Program-made: the position numbers and the translations under genes
Shown: positions 12,324 through 21,266 of the stretch, piece after piece
How the letters are laid out: each line of letters begins with the position of its first letter
Numbering within the stretch: position 1 is the stretch's first letter
Origin: Chengkuizengella sediminis
GTDB lineage: Bacteria > Bacillota > Bacilli > Paenibacillales > KCTC-33759
Direction: 5' to 3'
Length of the DNA: 64,000 bases
Assembly (NCBI RefSeq): GCF_010078385.1
Contig: NZ_SIJC01000003.1
Location: 430,523 to 494,522, forward strand
The notes under the pieces: model-generated
Database searches by the model: none
What the model was told of the DNA's origin: nothing
Seen by the model: only the letters and a program-made list of their open reading frames with translations

Positions 12324-13157
12324 TTATTTACCAATAAACATTTGAGTCCAATAATTACCTTGTTCTACATAACCAACACCGATATGAGTGTAGCTAGAAT
12401 TTAAAATGTTTTTACGATGACCGTCACTATTCATCCAAGCATTCACTACTTCTTCTGGTGTTTTTTGACCATAAGCAATGTTTTCACCAGCAGATGTGTA
12501 CGATACTCCAAAGTTTTTCATCATATCAAATGGTGAACCATAAGTTGGGCTTGTATGATCAAAGTATCTATTAGATTGCATGTCGGCAGACTTAATACGT
12601 GCAACTTCACTTAACTGCTCGTCTACTTTCAACGGAGATAATCCATATTTAGCACGCTCTGCATTTGTTAAATCTACTACTTCTTGTTCATATGCATTTA
12701 ACTTAGAAGTTTCTTTTTTGGTAGGTTCTTTTTCAGTAGTTCCTTCATTGTTGCTAGGTGGTGGTGTTGGTTGTGATTGAGTTGGTTGTGATTGAGCTGG
12801 TTGCGCTTGAGTTGGTTGTGATTGAGCTGGTTGCGCTTGAGTTGGTTGTGATTGAGCTGGTTGCGCTGGTGTTGTATTGTTTGGTTTAGAAACAACTTGT
12901 GGCGTTTTTGCAACCTCAGTGTACTTCACTGGCTCGATTTGCTCTATCAATTTAATGATATCTTCTATTTTATACTGACTACCTGCTTGGATCAGTATAC
13001 TCTCTATCATTTTATTGATATCACTTTGATTGAACTGATAATAATCCACCTTATAAGTTTTAACTTGGATCTGACTAGCATCTGCAGAATTGATTCCTAA
13101 TGAAGAAACAAATAGTGCTGTAGCAGCTGCAATAGATAGAAACATTCCTTTTTTCAT
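12324..13157 (-). CDS. Secreted CAP-domain (SCP/PR1, YkwD-like) protein
   Basis: A 277-residue exported protein: signal peptide at residues 1-28 ending near A-D-A-S, a helical middle, a low-complexity Pro/Gln linker (about 85-140) and a C-terminal CAP domain of about 120 residues. The CAP hallmarks are LTNAERAKYGLSPL, YFDHTSPTYGSPF, GENIAYG and WMNSDGHRKNIL with the conserved His and Glu of the cleft. In Bacillus such proteins include YkwD and the spore protein SafA-associated types; the activity is uncertain. The start at 13157 (M-K-K-G-M) is chosen because AGGAGG precedes it by 9 nt and the signal peptide begins there; a frame extension of 15 residues upstream is unlikely to be translated. 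Confidence 0.88.
   Translation of the reverse strand: MKKGMFLSIAAATALFVSSLGINSADASQIQVKTYKVDYYQFNQSDINKMIESILIQAGSQYKIEDIIKLIEQIEPVKYTEVAKTPQVVSKPNNTTPAQPAQSQPTQAQPAQSQPTQAQPAQSQPTQSQPTPPPSNNEGTTEKEPTKKETSKLNAYEQEVVDLTNAERAKYGLSPLKVDEQLSEVARIKSADMQSNRYFDHTSPTYGSPFDMMKNFGVSYTSAGENIAYGQKTPEEVVNAWMNSDGHRKNILNSSYTHIGVGYVEQGNYWTQMFIGK
12766..12867. repeat. 30-bp tandem repeat encoding the Pro/Gln linker
   Basis: Three consecutive 30-bp units begin at 12781, 12811 and 12841, with a half unit before them. They encode P-A-Q-S-Q-P-T-Q-A-Q in the spacer of the CAP protein. Copy number is probably variable between strains. Confidence 0.85.
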
Positions 13158-13756
13158 GATGATAAATTCCTCCTGGTTTTGGTTTGTTTTTTTCTCTTGC
13201 ACCTATACTATAACATAGGTTTTTGGGGATTCTGGAGGAGGAATCTTCCATCATTAAAATTAGTCAGATATACTATCACCTATATATTCTTAGCAAACGT
13301 TAATATATCAATGGTTAGCAAGATATTAAATTATTAACTAATGCAAGCGATTTCCAACCATAATCATATAATATATGAAACTATTGGTAGAAAATCATGG
13401 TTGACATAATTAAATATAAAGAAGATCTTAATTTTTTTTTAATATTTTATTAAAGTTATTTTAATGTTATTTTAATATTTTGAAAGAGATAACGATAGAA
13501 AAATGAGGATACACTATGAATTCATTTTTAAAATAAAAAAACCTAATTTTTCAAATTTTTTAAAAATTATTTATAAAGACGCAATATTGAAGATTGCTAA
13601 TAAATTAACTAAATGACATATCTCTTTATCTCTGCCGTTAATATTTGAATATAACAAATTATTGTTGGGAGTATAAACTGGGAATGTTTCTAAAATTTGT
13701 TTACACTTTTTCTTTATCATCAGTAGAAATACAGATTGTAACTTGATTAAGATATA
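13158..13756. other. 600-bp AT-rich intergenic region
   Basis: Upstream region of the CAP gene and downstream region of the next minus-strand gene. It is strongly AT-rich with long T runs near 13432-13445. I see no gene with a ribosome site and no convincing RNA structure. Confidence 0.5.
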
Positions 13757-14566
13757 CTATTTACTTATCCACCATTTAACTTCCTTTATTAACCAGTTAG
13801 GATCAAAAGCTAAATCCTTGCTTTCTTCCACCAATCTCATCGTTTCATCATACTTCATCACTTCTTCTTTTATTGCTTGAAATGATTTCCCTTGTGTGTT
13901 GATTCCAAATTGTTCTGCTCTATAAACAATGAGATCTTGATCTTCACTATATATTGGATAGTTAAGTGCTTCTTCCCATACTTCTAGAAAAGTCTTTCCT
14001 GTTGTATCAATATTATGTTGATGTATTTCTTTATATAAATCTTCCCATGGATCGATATAAATGACTGAATAATACTTTTTAGTCGCTTCGATCAGCTCAT
14101 TTTTTTCTCCCGTTGGATTATCTATAACAAATAACATTTCAATTAAATGTGCTAATGAATATTTCTTATAAATTTTTACAGCAACTTCTACGGATCGGTT
14201 TGTTTTTTCATCAGTTAAAATAAGCCCCCCCTCGTTTGAATCACTAAATAAAATATGATTAACTATAGGATGACCGAATGTAAAATCCTTATACTGTATT
14301 TGATTGAAATCAGCTTGAGATTCTGCTTTCTTAATAAAACCTTGATTATTGGACACATTGGAATCTAATACGATATTACTATTCGTTACGCTGTTATGTT
14401 GTTGATTCTGAATGGTGTAGTTTACATTGTTTGTAGTAAGTTTGGGTTTGGTCAGCTCTATTGCAAAAATACGTTCCAAATCTCCAGTTATTTTTTTAAT
14501 AAAGATACCCCCTACTATCAAAACTGCTGAAACCAATATGATCTGTATGAATTTATTGCTTTTCAT
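13757..14566 (-). CDS. Membrane-anchored extracytoplasmic protein with two GKT-type motifs
   Basis: A 269-residue protein with one N-terminal membrane segment (about residues 7-25) and the rest outside. Near the C-terminus are two copies of a short helical motif, N-I-D-T-T-G-K-T-F near residue 190 and G-I-N-T-Q-G-K-S-F near 226, the same type seen in the anti-sigma ectodomain upstream. I do not recognise a family. I chose the ATG at 14566 over one at 14620 because AAGGAG sits 10 nt upstream and because the earlier start falls inside the promoter-like motif at 14608-14634. That shared motif suggests control by the neighbouring ECF sigma factor. Confidence 0.7.
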   Translation of the reverse strand: MKSNKFIQIILVSAVLIVGGIFIKKITGDLERIFAIELTKPKLTTNNVNYTIQNQQHNSVTNSNIVLDSNVSNNQGFIKKAESQADFNQIQYKDFTFGHPIVNHILFSDSNEGGLILTDEKTNRSVEVAVKIYKKYSLAHLIEMLFVIDNPTGEKNELIEATKKYYSVIYIDPWEDLYKEIHQHNIDTTGKTFLEVWEEALNYPIYSEDQDLIVYRAEQFGINTQGKSFQAIKEEVMKYDETMRLVEESKDLAFDPNWLIKEVKWWISK

Positions 14567-14607
14567 CAATTTGAGACTCCTTTTTATTTTTCGTCTTTTA
14601 CTATTTA

Positions 14608-14634
14608 GAAACCACAACATTTACTTTTGTGACA
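14608..14634 (-). promoter_or_regulatory. ECF-type promoter motif, copy A
   Basis: On the minus strand, TGTCACA and GGTTTC are separated by exactly 14 nt. The same pair and spacing occur before the next upstream gene and the sigma factor operon. It lies 42 nt before the chosen start. Confidence 0.65.
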
Positions 14635-14810
14635 TTAAGCAAAAATTAATCATTGCTTAGAAGCAAGCTCTATTTATAAAAACCAAAAACCGGTTAAAAT
14701 AGTTTTAAATCCGTTTAATTTTGTTAAGATATGTTGAACTACTTACAAGTATAAAGATCAAAATTAAATAGTTTATAAAACAAAACTAAAGAAATTCTTA
14801 AGAAAGTAAA

Positions 14811-14848
14811 GAAACTGAAGAAAAAAAATGCATTTTTTCTCCAGTTTC
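14811..14848 (-). terminator. Terminator after the ectodomain-like gene
   Basis: GAAACTG and CAGTTTC flank an inner A-run/T-run stem, about 70 nt past the stop of the gene ending at 14919. Confidence 0.6.
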
Positions 14849-14918
14849 ATGGTAGCTATTTTATTTTCGCTTGTTTCATTTCTTCAAAAATGGTGTTCCA
14901 ATGAACCTGTCGATCTCA

Positions 14919-15938
14919 TTACACACTTTCGTTATAAAGTTCCCCTTCTGTTTTTCCTGTTTCCTCCATATGTTTCTTTTTATAATAATCCTGTACCATA
15001 TCAAATACTTCATCACTAGTTTTTCCTTCAATGTCCAACCCTAATTCTTTTGCTGTTTCCATGTTATTGCTTATAGTTCCAATTTTCCCAATGGAATGAC
15101 CAAAAGTATCTACACCTAATTCTTTTGCTCTAGATAATGTTTTTTCCCAACCTGTCCACCGATAATCAAAAAATTGCTTTATAATTTCAAATTCAGCTTT
15201 CCATACACTGAGACTCCCAGTTTCACTAAGTGGTATACTTATACTTGGATTTTCGTATATTTCATAAACCATGGTTTTAATATCTTCATCTGATAAATCT
15301 GTTAAATCGATTCCAACACTTTGATATACTTCAGGATCGAGTTGATAGGATAATTTCAATTGTTCTATACCTTCTTTAATTGAATTTTGAATAAACACTT
15401 CTCTTTCTTGGTCTACCTTAACTTTTATTTCTTCATCAGTCAGGTCTGAGATATCTATTCCCATGATTTCTGCATCATATTTTATTAAATTCATCTGTTC
15501 CACCGCTCTAACTTCTTCTATAATCTCACTGTCTGTTTTACCTTCTGGATCCACTCCAGCTAAGTATGCGTCAATTTTTAAGATTCCAATATCAGAATCT
15601 GTGACATTAAGAGTAAGCCCTCCTTGATATTGTTTTCTAATGTCTGAATACTGATTAAAAGATAACTCATCTCCATTGGCATCATAGATCAATCCATCTT
15701 TAAATTGGATAATGATATTTCCCCCAATGTCATGAATCACTTTGTTGTCTACATCAAAAACTAATCCATATTCTTTATAAGTATCTAGTGGGACATTGAC
15801 CTTTTTTACTTGTTCTTGTACTGTCATTCCTGCTTCTGGTGGTTGAATGGTGTTATTTGAAGTATTTGCATAAGAGAACGCTCCCCCTACAATTAATGCT
15901 GATAATGCTGTTACTGCTACGATTTTTTTACCTTTCAT
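14919..15938 (-). CDS. Secreted paralogue of the anti-sigma ectodomain
   Basis: A 339-residue protein with an N-terminal signal or anchor (residues 5-25). From about residue 55 it aligns with the outside part of the anti-sigma factor encoded just upstream: NKVIHDIGGNIIIQF against SKVIRDVAGNLIVYF, and YQLDPEVYQSVGIDLT against YQLDPEIYHNIGIDLT. It lacks the zinc-binding anti-sigma domain. It holds several GKT-type motifs (GVDPEGKTDSEI, GIDISDLTDEEI, GLDIEGKTSDEV). A copy of the shared promoter motif precedes it, so it is probably induced by the same sigma factor. It might bind the same ligand and compete with, or help, the anti-sigma sensor (inference). Confidence 0.8.
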   Translation of the reverse strand: MKGKKIVAVTALSALIVGGAFSYANTSNNTIQPPEAGMTVQEQVKKVNVPLDTYKEYGLVFDVDNKVIHDIGGNIIIQFKDGLIYDANGDELSFNQYSDIRKQYQGGLTLNVTDSDIGILKIDAYLAGVDPEGKTDSEIIEEVRAVEQMNLIKYDAEIMGIDISDLTDEEIKVKVDQEREVFIQNSIKEGIEQLKLSYQLDPEVYQSVGIDLTDLSDEDIKTMVYEIYENPSISIPLSETGSLSVWKAEFEIIKQFFDYRWTGWEKTLSRAKELGVDTFGHSIGKIGTISNNMETAKELGLDIEGKTSDEVFDMVQDYYKKKHMEETGKTEGELYNESV

Positions 15939-15987
15939 ATCTTCTTTCTCTCCTTTTGTTTTTTGTTTTTTGTTTGTTCACTGTATA

Positions 15988-16014
15988 GAAACCGATCGCT
16001 AGATTTTTGTGACA
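15988..16014 (-). promoter_or_regulatory. ECF-type promoter motif, copy B
   Basis: Minus-strand TGTCACA-N14-GGTTTC, 50 nt before the start of the secreted paralogue. Spacing is identical to copies A and C. Confidence 0.7.
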
Positions 16015-16140
16015 CTATATGAAATACTTTTGAAAAAAATCTAGTTCAATTTATCTTTGAAAAGGAAAAATAACGATATTAGTAAGACAACCATATCATA
16101 ACTTATTCTATTATGAATGATAAATGGTAATATGAGTGAA

Positions 16141-16172
16141 AAATGACTAGGGTTTAAACTCCCTAGTCATTT
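16141..16172 (-). terminator. Terminator of the sigma/anti-sigma operon
   Basis: AAATGACTAGGG and CCCTAGTCATTT form a perfect 12-bp stem with an 8-nt loop, 63 nt after the anti-sigma stop; the A-rich left side gives the minus-strand U-tail. Confidence 0.8.
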
Positions 16173-16234
16173 CAAAAAATAATGTTATCGTTATTTTTAA
16201 TATTTGTTTGATTATACCCATACTTTTAAAATCA

Positions 16235-17407
16235 TTATGGGTGCTTTGTTTGATTAACTAAATCTGAGATTTCAGATATAATCATCCCATCTATATCAAG
16301 ACCTAGTTCTTTTGATTCAGTTAAGATTCTATCAGCTTGTAAAACATCGTTACCAAAAAACTGTACTGCTACCGATCGGGCTGGTGTAGTCACCTTAATA
16401 TTAGTTTTTAAATCATCTTTATTGTAGTATGGAATGTCTATACTCCCATTAACAAGGAATTCATACATTTCTATTTTTATTTCTTCATCCGTTTTATTTG
16501 TTAAATCTATCCCTATATTGTGATAAATTTCAGGATCAAGTTGGTAAGCTTTCTTCAAGTTTTGAATCCCATTTTCAATAGCTTCATTCACAGTGCGTTC
16601 TAATTTCTCACTAAAATCTTTCCTTAACTCTGACTCGGTCTCTCCTTCTAACTCCATACCAATGCTCTCCGCTTCAAAATTAATCAATGAAACCATTCTG
16701 TCTTCTTCAACAGCTTTACGAATCTCTGCTTCAGATTTACCTTTGATATCTATCCCTCTGATCAGCGCATCGTCATATAATGTAAAGTCATCCTCATTGT
16801 ATGGAATATTCATACCACCATAGCTTGCAATGATTCGTTTATATTCTTCTACACTAATTGGATTATCTTTTGCATCGTATATTTGACCCGCTTCAAAATA
16901 AACGATAAGATTACCTGCTACATCCCGTATCACTTTTGACTCCGTATCATACTCAAGGGTGTAATTGAATATGTTCTCTTGTACATATGAGAAAAAGGCT
17001 TTTGCTCCTGAATTGATTTGAGGAATAGCTAACATGCTTGCAGCAATAACAATGAAAGAAGCAGCCACTACCCATTTTTTATAAAAAGCGGTTGATTTTC
17101 TTTCCCTTTTCGCAACATAGTTTTCTACATGAACAATGTTCTCCTGTTTTGATATTTGTGATTGTTCAGCTAATTTCTCTTCAAAACGATTCCATGCCGC
17201 ATCAATTTCTTCTTCTTCAAATTTAATTTGAGATGTATTCTTCTCTATGTTTTCCTCCATCCATTCATTAAAAGTATGCAATTCATCTAACTCACGTTTA
17301 CATCTCTCACAAGTGTTTAAATGTTGTTCAAACTCTTCACTTTGTTCCCCATTTAATTCGTTGTCTAAATAGGACTGTAAAAATTGCTCGTTGCAACATT
17401 CCATCAT
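16235..17407 (-). CDS. Anti-sigma factor with zinc-finger domain and repeat-bearing ectodomain
   Basis: A 390-residue membrane protein. Residues 1-45 form a zinc anti-sigma (ZAS) domain with H29-x3-C33-x2-C36, which should hold the ECF sigma factor at the membrane. One transmembrane helix lies at about 112-130. Residues 131-390 are extracellular, with motifs G-I-D-I-K-G-K-S and G-M-E-L-E-G-E-T and the YQLDPEIYHNIGIDLT segment shared with the secreted neighbour. The gene overlaps the sigma gene by 4 nt (ATGA), so they are coupled. By analogy to ECF systems, a signal sensed outside would release the sigma factor by proteolysis or conformational change; the signal is unknown. Confidence 0.88.
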   Translation of the reverse strand: MMECCNEQFLQSYLDNELNGEQSEEFEQHLNTCERCKRELDELHTFNEWMEENIEKNTSQIKFEEEEIDAAWNRFEEKLAEQSQISKQENIVHVENYVAKRERKSTAFYKKWVVAASFIVIAASMLAIPQINSGAKAFFSYVQENIFNYTLEYDTESKVIRDVAGNLIVYFEAGQIYDAKDNPISVEEYKRIIASYGGMNIPYNEDDFTLYDDALIRGIDIKGKSEAEIRKAVEEDRMVSLINFEAESIGMELEGETESELRKDFSEKLERTVNEAIENGIQNLKKAYQLDPEIYHNIGIDLTNKTDEEIKIEMYEFLVNGSIDIPYYNKDDLKTNIKVTTPARSVAVQFFGNDVLQADRILTESKELGLDIDGMIISEISDLVNQTKHP

Positions 17408-17943
17408 TCTCCCCCCCTTTTTTGCTCATATAAATCACTAAATTTATTTCTTGCTCTTGAGAGAAGCTTCCCTATAGAAGTCTGAGTAATACCTAGCGTA
17501 TGAGCAACCTCTTTGTAGCTAAAACCAGAGTATTTCATTAATAATAAATTTCGTTCTCGATCATCCATCGTTTCAAGAATAGCTTGTACATTGGATACTT
17601 CATCCTTATGCAGAAATTGATCTTCTGAGGAAGCGATCGTTTCCTGTATACTCGTTGATTCTTTTTTGATTCGTTCCGACTCTCTCTTCTCCGAGCGAAT
17701 ATGATTGTATGATGCATAGGCTGCTGATTTTCTTAACCATGCAGGTATATTCTCTATTTCATTCCAATTGGTGTTATATAATTGCATAAACACATCCTGA
17801 GCAAGGTCTTCAGCGATGGCTCGATCACTTAAAATTTGATTAATTTTATTTACAACCAGAGAATAGTTGGCTTTAAATATTTGCTTAAACTGTTGTTCCG
17901 TTGTCACTTTTTCCACCTTTTCTTTAGTTGAATTATAAATCAA
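17404..17943 (-). CDS. ECF-family RNA polymerase sigma factor
   Basis: A 179-residue sigma factor with only regions 2 and 4. Region 2 includes DRAIAEDLAQDVFMQLY (core binding) and PAWLRKSAAYASYNHIRSEKR; region 4 (about 115-170) has LLLMKYSGFSYKEVAHTLGITQTSIGKLLSRAR, a helix-turn-helix for the -35 element. It heads a two-gene operon with its anti-sigma factor. A motif (TGTCACA-N14-GGTTTC) lies 65 nt upstream and also before two nearby genes, pointing to autoregulation. Start choice is moderately secure; another internal start is possible. Confidence 0.92.
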   Translation of the reverse strand: MIYNSTKEKVEKVTTEQQFKQIFKANYSLVVNKINQILSDRAIAEDLAQDVFMQLYNTNWNEIENIPAWLRKSAAYASYNHIRSEKRESERIKKESTSIQETIASSEDQFLHKDEVSNVQAILETMDDRERNLLLMKYSGFSYKEVAHTLGITQTSIGKLLSRARNKFSDLYEQKRGGE

Positions 17944-18007
17944 TAAGTAATGATTCCTTTCAATAAAGGATATCCTCCACTATAACTATTTACTCAGTCA
18001 TCATAAA

Positions 18008-18034
18008 GAAACCGTCATAGAAAGATTTGTGACA
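18008..18034 (-). promoter_or_regulatory. ECF-type promoter motif, copy C (sigma operon)
   Basis: Minus-strand TGTCACA-N14-GGTTTC upstream of the sigma factor gene, matching copies A and B in sequence and spacing. Autoregulated promoters of this kind are typical for ECF operons. Confidence 0.7.
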
Positions 18035-18353
18035 ATAAATTAAAGAGAAACTATTTCCAATAAATCTGTCTAAATGTCTATTTTCGCCCGAAAAGCAGCA
18101 AGTACCTATACAAATAAACAACCAAGAACAACGTTATAAACCTAAAAGAGATCATAAAATCATACTGAATAACAAATTTAAGGGTTGTATGCATGTAAAA
18201 GTAAAAAAGTGCTAAGATAAAATGATATTTCTATAAAATAATTAAAGCGGGGACTATTACAGTCACCGCTTTATCATAATATAAACATCCTATTTTTTTA
18301 ATACCAAGAACTCCTATCAGTGACCATTTAAAGCTGTCATCGAAGCCTCTCCA
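18035..18353. other. Intergenic region between the sigma operon and carboxypeptidase gene
   Basis: No gene seen. One hairpin at 18244-18272 probably ends the carboxypeptidase transcript. Confidence 0.5.
18244..18272 (-). terminator. Hairpin after the M14 carboxypeptidase gene
   Basis: AAAGCGG and CCGCTTT enclose an inner GACT/AGTC stem, about 80 nt past the stop. Its weak U-tail makes this moderate. Confidence 0.5.
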
Positions 18354-19409
18354 TTAATGCTCATCCTCATACTCTTCCCCTTTAGAACCACTCAAAGGAA
18401 GCGTATCCCAAAAAGAAGTATCCACGGTTTCGATGGAATCATCTACAAATGATTCAAGTACCGCTTTCATTGCCGTCACACCTTGTTGAATGAGATACCC
18501 ATTACTTTTTTGACCTAAAACATATGGTTCATAATAGTGATCTGCCATCCCTCTCATTTCAAATAGTAGTGTCGCAATCCCATATTCCAAAGCAAGACCG
18601 TTACGACTGATCGTTGGTGCGGTTCCTCCACGATACTTAGATAATAAACCATATCCTTTTGCATCAACCGCATTATACACTATTGCTCCTAATTGTTTGG
18701 AACGTTCTCTCACTTCAGAATCCACACCTTCATTCGTAGGGTATAAAATCGATCCAGAAACATATTCATCTGTATCTCCTAGTGTCGTTTGTGTACCTTG
18801 ATGATGGAAATCAATCATATAGTCTGGTTCATACTTTTGAATCACATTTTCATGAAGTGCTTTAGTCTCTAGTTGATTTCGATTTACATGATCTCTATTT
18901 AAGTCAAATCCATCTGCGTTATAACGTGTATGTGTTCCTGATACGTAATCCTCTAATGAAAAATTCACATCTCCTTCTGCACCATCCACATTTAAGCGAG
19001 GTGCAATTAAAATATTTACATTTTCTAAAATAGTTTTTACTTCTTTACTGTTATTTGTTAAATATTTAATGACTTCAAGTGCTGATTCTGTTGTAAGTGC
19101 TTCATTTCCATGCTGTTGTGTGAGGAATAAAACTGTAGGATTCTCCTCATTCTCTCCAAATTTAGCTAAATATAAATCCCTCCCTTTTATCGATTGACCG
19201 TATACTTCAAGGATCATCTCATCAGACCTTTTTTCCACTTTTTCAAGGAAATCTACCATTTCATCATAAGAGTGAAGACGTTCATTTTGGATTGTTTCAT
19301 TTCCATTATAGTTAGGACCCTCTCCTACTGCTTGTGCTAATTGACCTGTTCCAAAAAATGAACCTATTAATACTAAACATAACATCAAAATCATACTATT
19401 CTTTTTCAT
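18354..19409 (-). CDS. Secreted M14-family zinc carboxypeptidase
   Basis: A 351-residue exported peptidase. After a signal peptide (about residues 1-28) comes an M14 fold: the first zinc ligands in QQHGNEALTTE (H-x-x-E), the third ligand in DFHHQG, and LLFEMRGM near residue 290 with a probable catalytic glutamate. N-V-D-G-A-E-G and D-L-N-R-D are also family features. It should trim C-terminal residues of peptides or wall peptides outside the cell. The start at 19409 is set by AGGAGGG 7 nt upstream and the signal peptide. It stands alone between terminators. Confidence 0.88.
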   Translation of the reverse strand: MKKNSMILMLCLVLIGSFFGTGQLAQAVGEGPNYNGNETIQNERLHSYDEMVDFLEKVEKRSDEMILEVYGQSIKGRDLYLAKFGENEENPTVLFLTQQHGNEALTTESALEVIKYLTNNSKEVKTILENVNILIAPRLNVDGAEGDVNFSLEDYVSGTHTRYNADGFDLNRDHVNRNQLETKALHENVIQKYEPDYMIDFHHQGTQTTLGDTDEYVSGSILYPTNEGVDSEVRERSKQLGAIVYNAVDAKGYGLLSKYRGGTAPTISRNGLALEYGIATLLFEMRGMADHYYEPYVLGQKSNGYLIQQGVTAMKAVLESFVDDSIETVDTSFWDTLPLSGSKGEEYEDEH

Positions 19410-19579
19410 AACAATCCCTCCTAAAATATGAACTCTATTGTTTGCCAAATCTAGTTGGAATAATTAACCTAATTCTATGGAGGTAGATCACTTTCCTTTT
19501 AATTTATTGCAATTCTACTAAAATTTATTATATTTATTGTTTTTATTAGTATATGGAATTAGATATTTGATGGGGTTAA

Positions 19580-19885
19580 GAAAAATGTATATTAAGCCCT
19601 CATAAAATTTATGGTCCTGAATCGAATGATTTAGTTTTACAGTTAAGAAAACATGGCATATCAAAAGTAATATTAGCAGGAATGTCAGCCAATCTATGTA
19701 TTGAGTCACATTTACGTGAGCTGCTTGAAAATGGATTTGAGGTAGCTGTCATTTACGATGCTACAGCTGGGGCTAGTATAGATGGGTTAAATGGTTACGA
19801 AGCGGCTTTGGTTAATTTTAAAATGATAGCAAATGCTGTGTGGAGTACTGATGAAGTTGTTGGACAAATAAAAAAGATAAAATAA
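19580..19885 (+). pseudogene. 5'-truncated isochorismatase-family hydrolase
   Basis: An open frame of about 100 codons matches only the C-terminal half of cysteine hydrolases: GPESNDLVLQLRKHGISKV then AGMSANLCIESHLRELLENG with the catalytic cysteine, and V-I-Y-D-A-T-A. The N-terminal half with the catalytic Asp is absent and a stop (19577-19579) lies directly upstream in frame. I see no ribosome site or start, so it is best treated as a relic, although an internal ATG at 19682 could give 67 residues. Confidence 0.8.
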
Positions 19886-19894
19886 TCAGATCGT

Positions 19895-20449
19895 TTATTT
19901 AGTTTGTTTATTCATGAGTAGGACCGATAAATATAGTATGACAAATGAAAAGAATAATAATGTAGTTATGCTTTTTCCAATTGTAAAAAAGCTTGAACTT
20001 TTGATTGTAAATGCATTCACATCTGGATACTTAAGTAACATATAAGCAACGAACACATTTTCTAAATAGTCGAAAACCGCAGCAATGAGTGGAATAATTA
20101 GAGCTCTACTCATTTTTTTATGATTTTGGGTCATGCGTGCTATTAAAAAAGCACCCGATAATCCAAGTAAACCTGGGAAGATTAAATCTAAAGGTATTTG
20201 TTGTAGCAAATAAACATATCTTCCTTCTTCACCTAATCCTTCTAATAATCTCATGGCGTAGTCTACATCATAACCAATGAGCTTAAGATCAAATATTTCC
20301 ATTCCATCTGCCATTTTAGAAACTTTAGGAATTGTGACCTTAAGCATGAAAAAATAAATAACCATTGATGCTGTGAGTAGTATAATCACTTTTGACCATG
20401 ATGCATGTTTTATAAACCAATGGAACATGCTTACGTTTTTTTTATTCAC
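19895..20449 (-). CDS. Four-helix integral membrane protein, unknown function
   Basis: A 184-residue protein with four predicted membrane segments (about 18-38, 90-106, 117-137 and 150-178), and a polar loop D-Y-A-M-R-L-L-E-G between the first two. I recognise no catalytic motif. The start is GTG with GGGGG about 8 nt upstream. A terminator separates it from the two TetR genes upstream on the same strand, so co-regulation is possible but not shown. Confidence 0.7.
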   Translation of the reverse strand: MNKKNVSMFHWFIKHASWSKVIILLTASMVIYFFMLKVTIPKVSKMADGMEIFDLKLIGYDVDYAMRLLEGLGEEGRYVYLLQQIPLDLIFPGLLGLSGAFLIARMTQNHKKMSRALIIPLIAAVFDYLENVFVAYMLLKYPDVNAFTIKSSSFFTIGKSITTLLFFSFVILYLSVLLMNKQTK

Positions 20450-20530
20450 ACTTAGATCCCCCTTTTTATTAACTTATGAAACCTTTAGTTCATTATTATG
20501 ACAAATAAAAATTACCAATGTAATTAAAAA

Positions 20531-20551
20531 ACCGAAATCTCCATTATAATA
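20531..20551 (-). terminator. Terminator of the TetR gene pair
   Basis: ACCGAAATC and GATTTCGGT form a perfect 9-bp stem with a 13-nt loop region; six A on the left are the minus-strand U-tail. Confidence 0.8.
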
Positions 20552-20644
20552 GGATTTCGGTAATCGTTGTTCATTTGAAATAAGAATCAATAATTTTTCT
20601 ATAAGGATAGGGTGAAGTTTCAAAACGCTTTTAATCTTTTTTCA

Positions 20645-21220
20645 TCAGACCTTTAAACCTCTTACAAGAACTTTAACCATCGTATTAATATATTCATCCC
20701 AGTTTACCTCATGAAATTTGACTTCCCCAAACTTTTCAAGAAAAAGGAATGCTCCTTCCAAAGTTGAAAAAAATATTAATATATGTGATTTGATATCTAC
20801 ATCATCAATTTTTCCCATATTTTTCATATTCATAAAATAAAGATAAAGTTCTTCTTGAACTCTATTTCTTTCCTCTATAGGAAGAAAAGTGTTTTTATCT
20901 AACTCTACATTGTATAAAAACTTCTTGTAAATATAATGATCTTCATTAAAATTCAAAATTATTTTTGCAAGATTGTATAGGTCTGTCTCTAAATCAAAAG
21001 CAACCTCATTTTTTAAATAATGAAAGATAAGAGGTTCTAGTACTGGAAAATCATCAAGTATGTTCTTAAGAATTTTATCTTTTGAGCCAAAATGACGATA
21101 TATGGTTAACTCATTCACATCAATTTTATCGGCAATCATTTTTACTGTTGTGACTTTATAACCATGTTCTGCAAATAGTTCCAGACTTGCTTTGAGTATT
21201 TTCTCTTTCGTATCGCTCAT
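20645..21220 (-). CDS. TetR-family regulator, copy 1
   Basis: A 191-residue repressor-type protein. Residues 1-50 hold the TetR helix-turn-helix (KILKASLELFAEHGYKVTTVKMIADKIDVNELTIYRHFGSKDKIL); the rest is an all-helical ligand domain. It is paralogous to the gene just upstream: the DNA-binding part is nearly the same and the ligand domains are clearly related (VNELTIYRHFGSK; DVDIKSHILIFFSTLEGAFLF). AGGAG lies 8 nt before the ATG. Ligand and targets are unknown; similar recognition helices suggest shared operators. Confidence 0.88.
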   Translation of the reverse strand: MSDTKEKILKASLELFAEHGYKVTTVKMIADKIDVNELTIYRHFGSKDKILKNILDDFPVLEPLIFHYLKNEVAFDLETDLYNLAKIILNFNEDHYIYKKFLYNVELDKNTFLPIEERNRVQEELYLYFMNMKNMGKIDDVDIKSHILIFFSTLEGAFLFLEKFGEVKFHEVNWDEYINTMVKVLVRGLKV

Positions 21221-21266
21221 TTCATCACTCCTAAAATCTTGCTATGACCACTTTTAAAAAGACGGT

